Assembly (NCBI RefSeq): GCF_018139145.2
Contig: NC_059473.1
Location: 62,912,707 to 62,976,706 of the forward strand
Direction: 5' to 3'
Length of the DNA stretch: 64,000 nt
Origin: Gymnogyps californianus
Lineage: Eukaryota; Chordata; Aves; Accipitriformes; Cathartidae
Notes under the pieces: model-generated
Seen by the model: the letters and a program-made list of their open reading frames with translations, nothing else
The model's database searches: none
Told to the model about the DNA's origin: nothing
Part shown: positions 62,801 through 64,000 of the stretch, in pieces
Position numbering within the stretch: the first letter of the stretch is position 1
Layout of the letters: every line of letters starts with the position of its first letter
Made by a program: the position numbers and the translations under genes

Positions 62801-63490
62801 CGGCTGGGTGGCCTCCCGGGGCATGGCGAGGCGGTGGCTCATCTCCACATTGCTCTCACAGCACATTGCAGACAGGCTCTGACAGGCCCCGGGCGGTGCA
62901 CGTACAGCCAGAGCCACGCGCAGGGAGTATTTGTAAGGCACAGTCAAATCAAAATTCAGTTTTTGTTCTCCCACTAAGGCTATATCCTGACCATACTGTA
63001 TTTTTAATGATAAAACTTGTTGTTTTTTTTCCCCTGCAGCTATGTCCCAAAAGGGGGAGGGAGGGCAGTCACATGTTCTTTATTGTCTTAGCTTTATAGC
63101 ATCTAGGGGAATTTTTTTTTAATTGCAAAAAATAAGGTATCATTTTATTTTTAAATGGAGTCCAAGAAAGGCAGCTTTCAGCCTCCAGGTGGCAAGTTTC
63201 AGAAGCAACCACCCTCTAACGAAAATAGTTCCTTGGCTTGTCTTGTGTTTTCACCTGCCATAATGCAAATCCCTTAGGAGACAGAAAGATGTAAATACAG
63301 CTGTGAGATGCTCTTGCTGGTGGGGAGCGGCAGGAAGGAAAGTGTTAAATGCCGAGAGTAAACAGCACCCGATTTGTTACATAGTCAGCAGGGCAGAGAG
63401 GATCCCACAGATAAACCCAGCCTCACAGCTTCTCCCCAGCTCAACTGGTTATTGCTCGGCGGCAGCTCTTACTCATCTGAATCTAGGTGG

Positions 63491-63511
63491 AGCTCCCTCC
63501 CTCCCTCCCTG
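63491..63511. repeat. (CTCC)n pyrimidine tract upstream of the PERP-like gene
   Basis: AGCTCCCTCCCTCCCTCCCT is a short CCCT-type tract about 20 bp before the TTAAAAA element. It mirrors the much longer C/T tract upstream of PERP. Confidence 0.85.
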
Positions 63512-63526
63512 CCGTGTCTCTCCTGA

Positions 63527-63534
63527 TTAAAAAG
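63527..63534 (+). promoter_or_regulatory. TATA-like element of the PERP-like gene
   Basis: TTAAAAAG lies 152 bp upstream of the start codon, just after a pyrimidine tract. PERP itself has TTAAAAA 113 bp before its start codon in the same setting. If used, transcription would start near 63557. This is inferred from position and from the shared arrangement. Confidence 0.4.
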
Positions 63535-63678
63535 CTTTTCTCAAACATCTGCACACGGGCTTGTAGGTACAGGCGCTCCCTTTCCAGGAGCCTTGCAGAA
63601 GCACCCATTGCTTCGCATCGCTGAGTCCGTGGCAGAGACGGCCATCCTTGTCCCACCAGCCTCCCCCAGCCCTGGAAG

Positions 63679-63889
63679 ATGGTGAAGTACGGCCTCGACT
63701 ACACGCGGTGCAGATGGATCCTACCCCTGCTCCTGGGTATAGGCGTCATCTTTGGTATCATTGCGCTGGCGGGCAGGGGCTGGCTGGAGTCGCAGACCTT
63801 GCCCTACGTGCACCAAGCGTCGTTATGGGAGAGCTGCAGGAGGCCTAACCGGGGTGGGGAATGGACCTGCGAGTCCCTCATGAATTACG
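63679..63889 (+). CDS. PERP-like tetraspan gene, coding exon 1 (rest beyond the window)
   Basis: An ATG in strong context (AAG ATG G) opens 211 nt ending AAT TAC G before GTAAGC. The coding length and the splice phase are identical to PERP exon 1. The 70 residues start [21 protein letters not shown] count 47 of 70 identical to the PERP exon at 42920, including [20 protein letters not shown] and CESLM. The first membrane segment (about 13-33) and the claudin-family cysteine pair (53 and 64) are kept. The changes concentrate in the N terminus (cysteines 4 and 8 become tyrosines) and in residues 54-61 between the two cysteines. The frame is intact with no sign of decay. It is a tandem paralogue in the same orientation; exons 2 and 3 should follow to the right. 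Confidence 0.93.
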
Positions 63890-64000
63890 GTAAGCGCCTG
63901 CAAGGGTGGCGGGGAGCAGTCTCTGAAGCAGTGGGTCACATCTCCGAGCTCATCTTCCTAACTGTGTCGCCTAATATCTGGCATTTATATGTGAAGTTAT
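63890..64000 (+). other. Start of intron 1 of the PERP-like gene
   Basis: The GTAAGC donor at 63890 is followed by non-coding sequence to the window edge. Nothing else is recognised. Confidence 0.9.

Larger units (their letters stand above)
54183..63480. other. Intergenic region between PERP and the PERP-like gene
   Basis: These 9.3 kb hold a solo LTR (54638-55732), AT-rich tracts (notably 57600-57800) and a GC-richer coding-like patch (about 59369-59882). Weaker exon-like segments lie near 60.7, 61.06 and 62.03 kb. No recognised protein family is present. Confidence 0.65.

Overview
This is vertebrate nuclear DNA, most likely from a bird. The evidence is: spliced genes with GT..AG introns and CpG-island promoters; two relatively young CR1 (chicken repeat 1) LINE 3' ends; older CR1 and MIR-like fossils; and two endogenous-retrovirus LTR families that I associate with Neoaves. 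There are no operons, ribosome binding sites or CRISPR arrays. The conserved gene pair ARFGEF3-PERP (human 6q23.3) is divergently arranged, as I recall it being in mammals. The species cannot be named from sequence alone.

Layout. Positions 1-20170 hold the 5' end of ARFGEF3 (BIG3/KIAA1244) on the minus strand. Three coding exons are recognisable: exon 1 at 20086-20170, exon 2 at 18858-18909 and exon 3 at 3196-3277. The splice phases match perfectly and the 72 encoded residues closely resemble the human N terminus as I recall it. The rest of the gene lies beyond the left edge. The introns carry an LTR of about 355 bp, a 110-bp internally deleted relative of it, CR1 elements, MIR-like fossils and a U6 snRNA pseudogene. 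A CpG island (about 19930-21100) covers the promoter and exon 1.

Positions 21.1-42.4 kb are intergenic, mostly featureless AT-rich DNA. They contain an ancient CR1, a MIR-like fossil, an orphan CpG island at about 37.1-37.65 kb and a CCAAT/TATA promoter-like or LTR-like stretch near 41.6 kb.

Positions 42.4-54.2 kb hold PERP on the plus strand. It has three coding exons (42920-43130, 51082-51225, 51866-52101) that encode a complete 196-residue tetraspan protein of the PMP22/claudin superfamily. It has a TATA/initiator-like core promoter behind a long (CCCTCT)n tract. A CR1 sits antisense in intron 1, and several candidate poly(A) signals follow the stop.

Positions 54.2-63.5 kb are intergenic. 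They hold a complete solo LTR (54638-55732) with a perfect 5-bp target-site duplication and some unassigned exon-like open segments, the best at 59.4-59.9 kb. At 63679-63889 lies the first coding exon of a second PERP-like gene on the same strand. It has exactly the same coding length (211 nt) and splice phase as PERP exon 1, and 47 of 70 residues are identical. Its other exons are past the right edge.

The most interesting points are the tandem PERP paralogue with a similarly built promoter, the unexplained coding-like patch at 59.5-59.9 kb, the orphan CpG island, and the drastically shortened LTR. Most open reading frames of 60-130 codons in this window are at the length expected by chance and are not annotated as genes.
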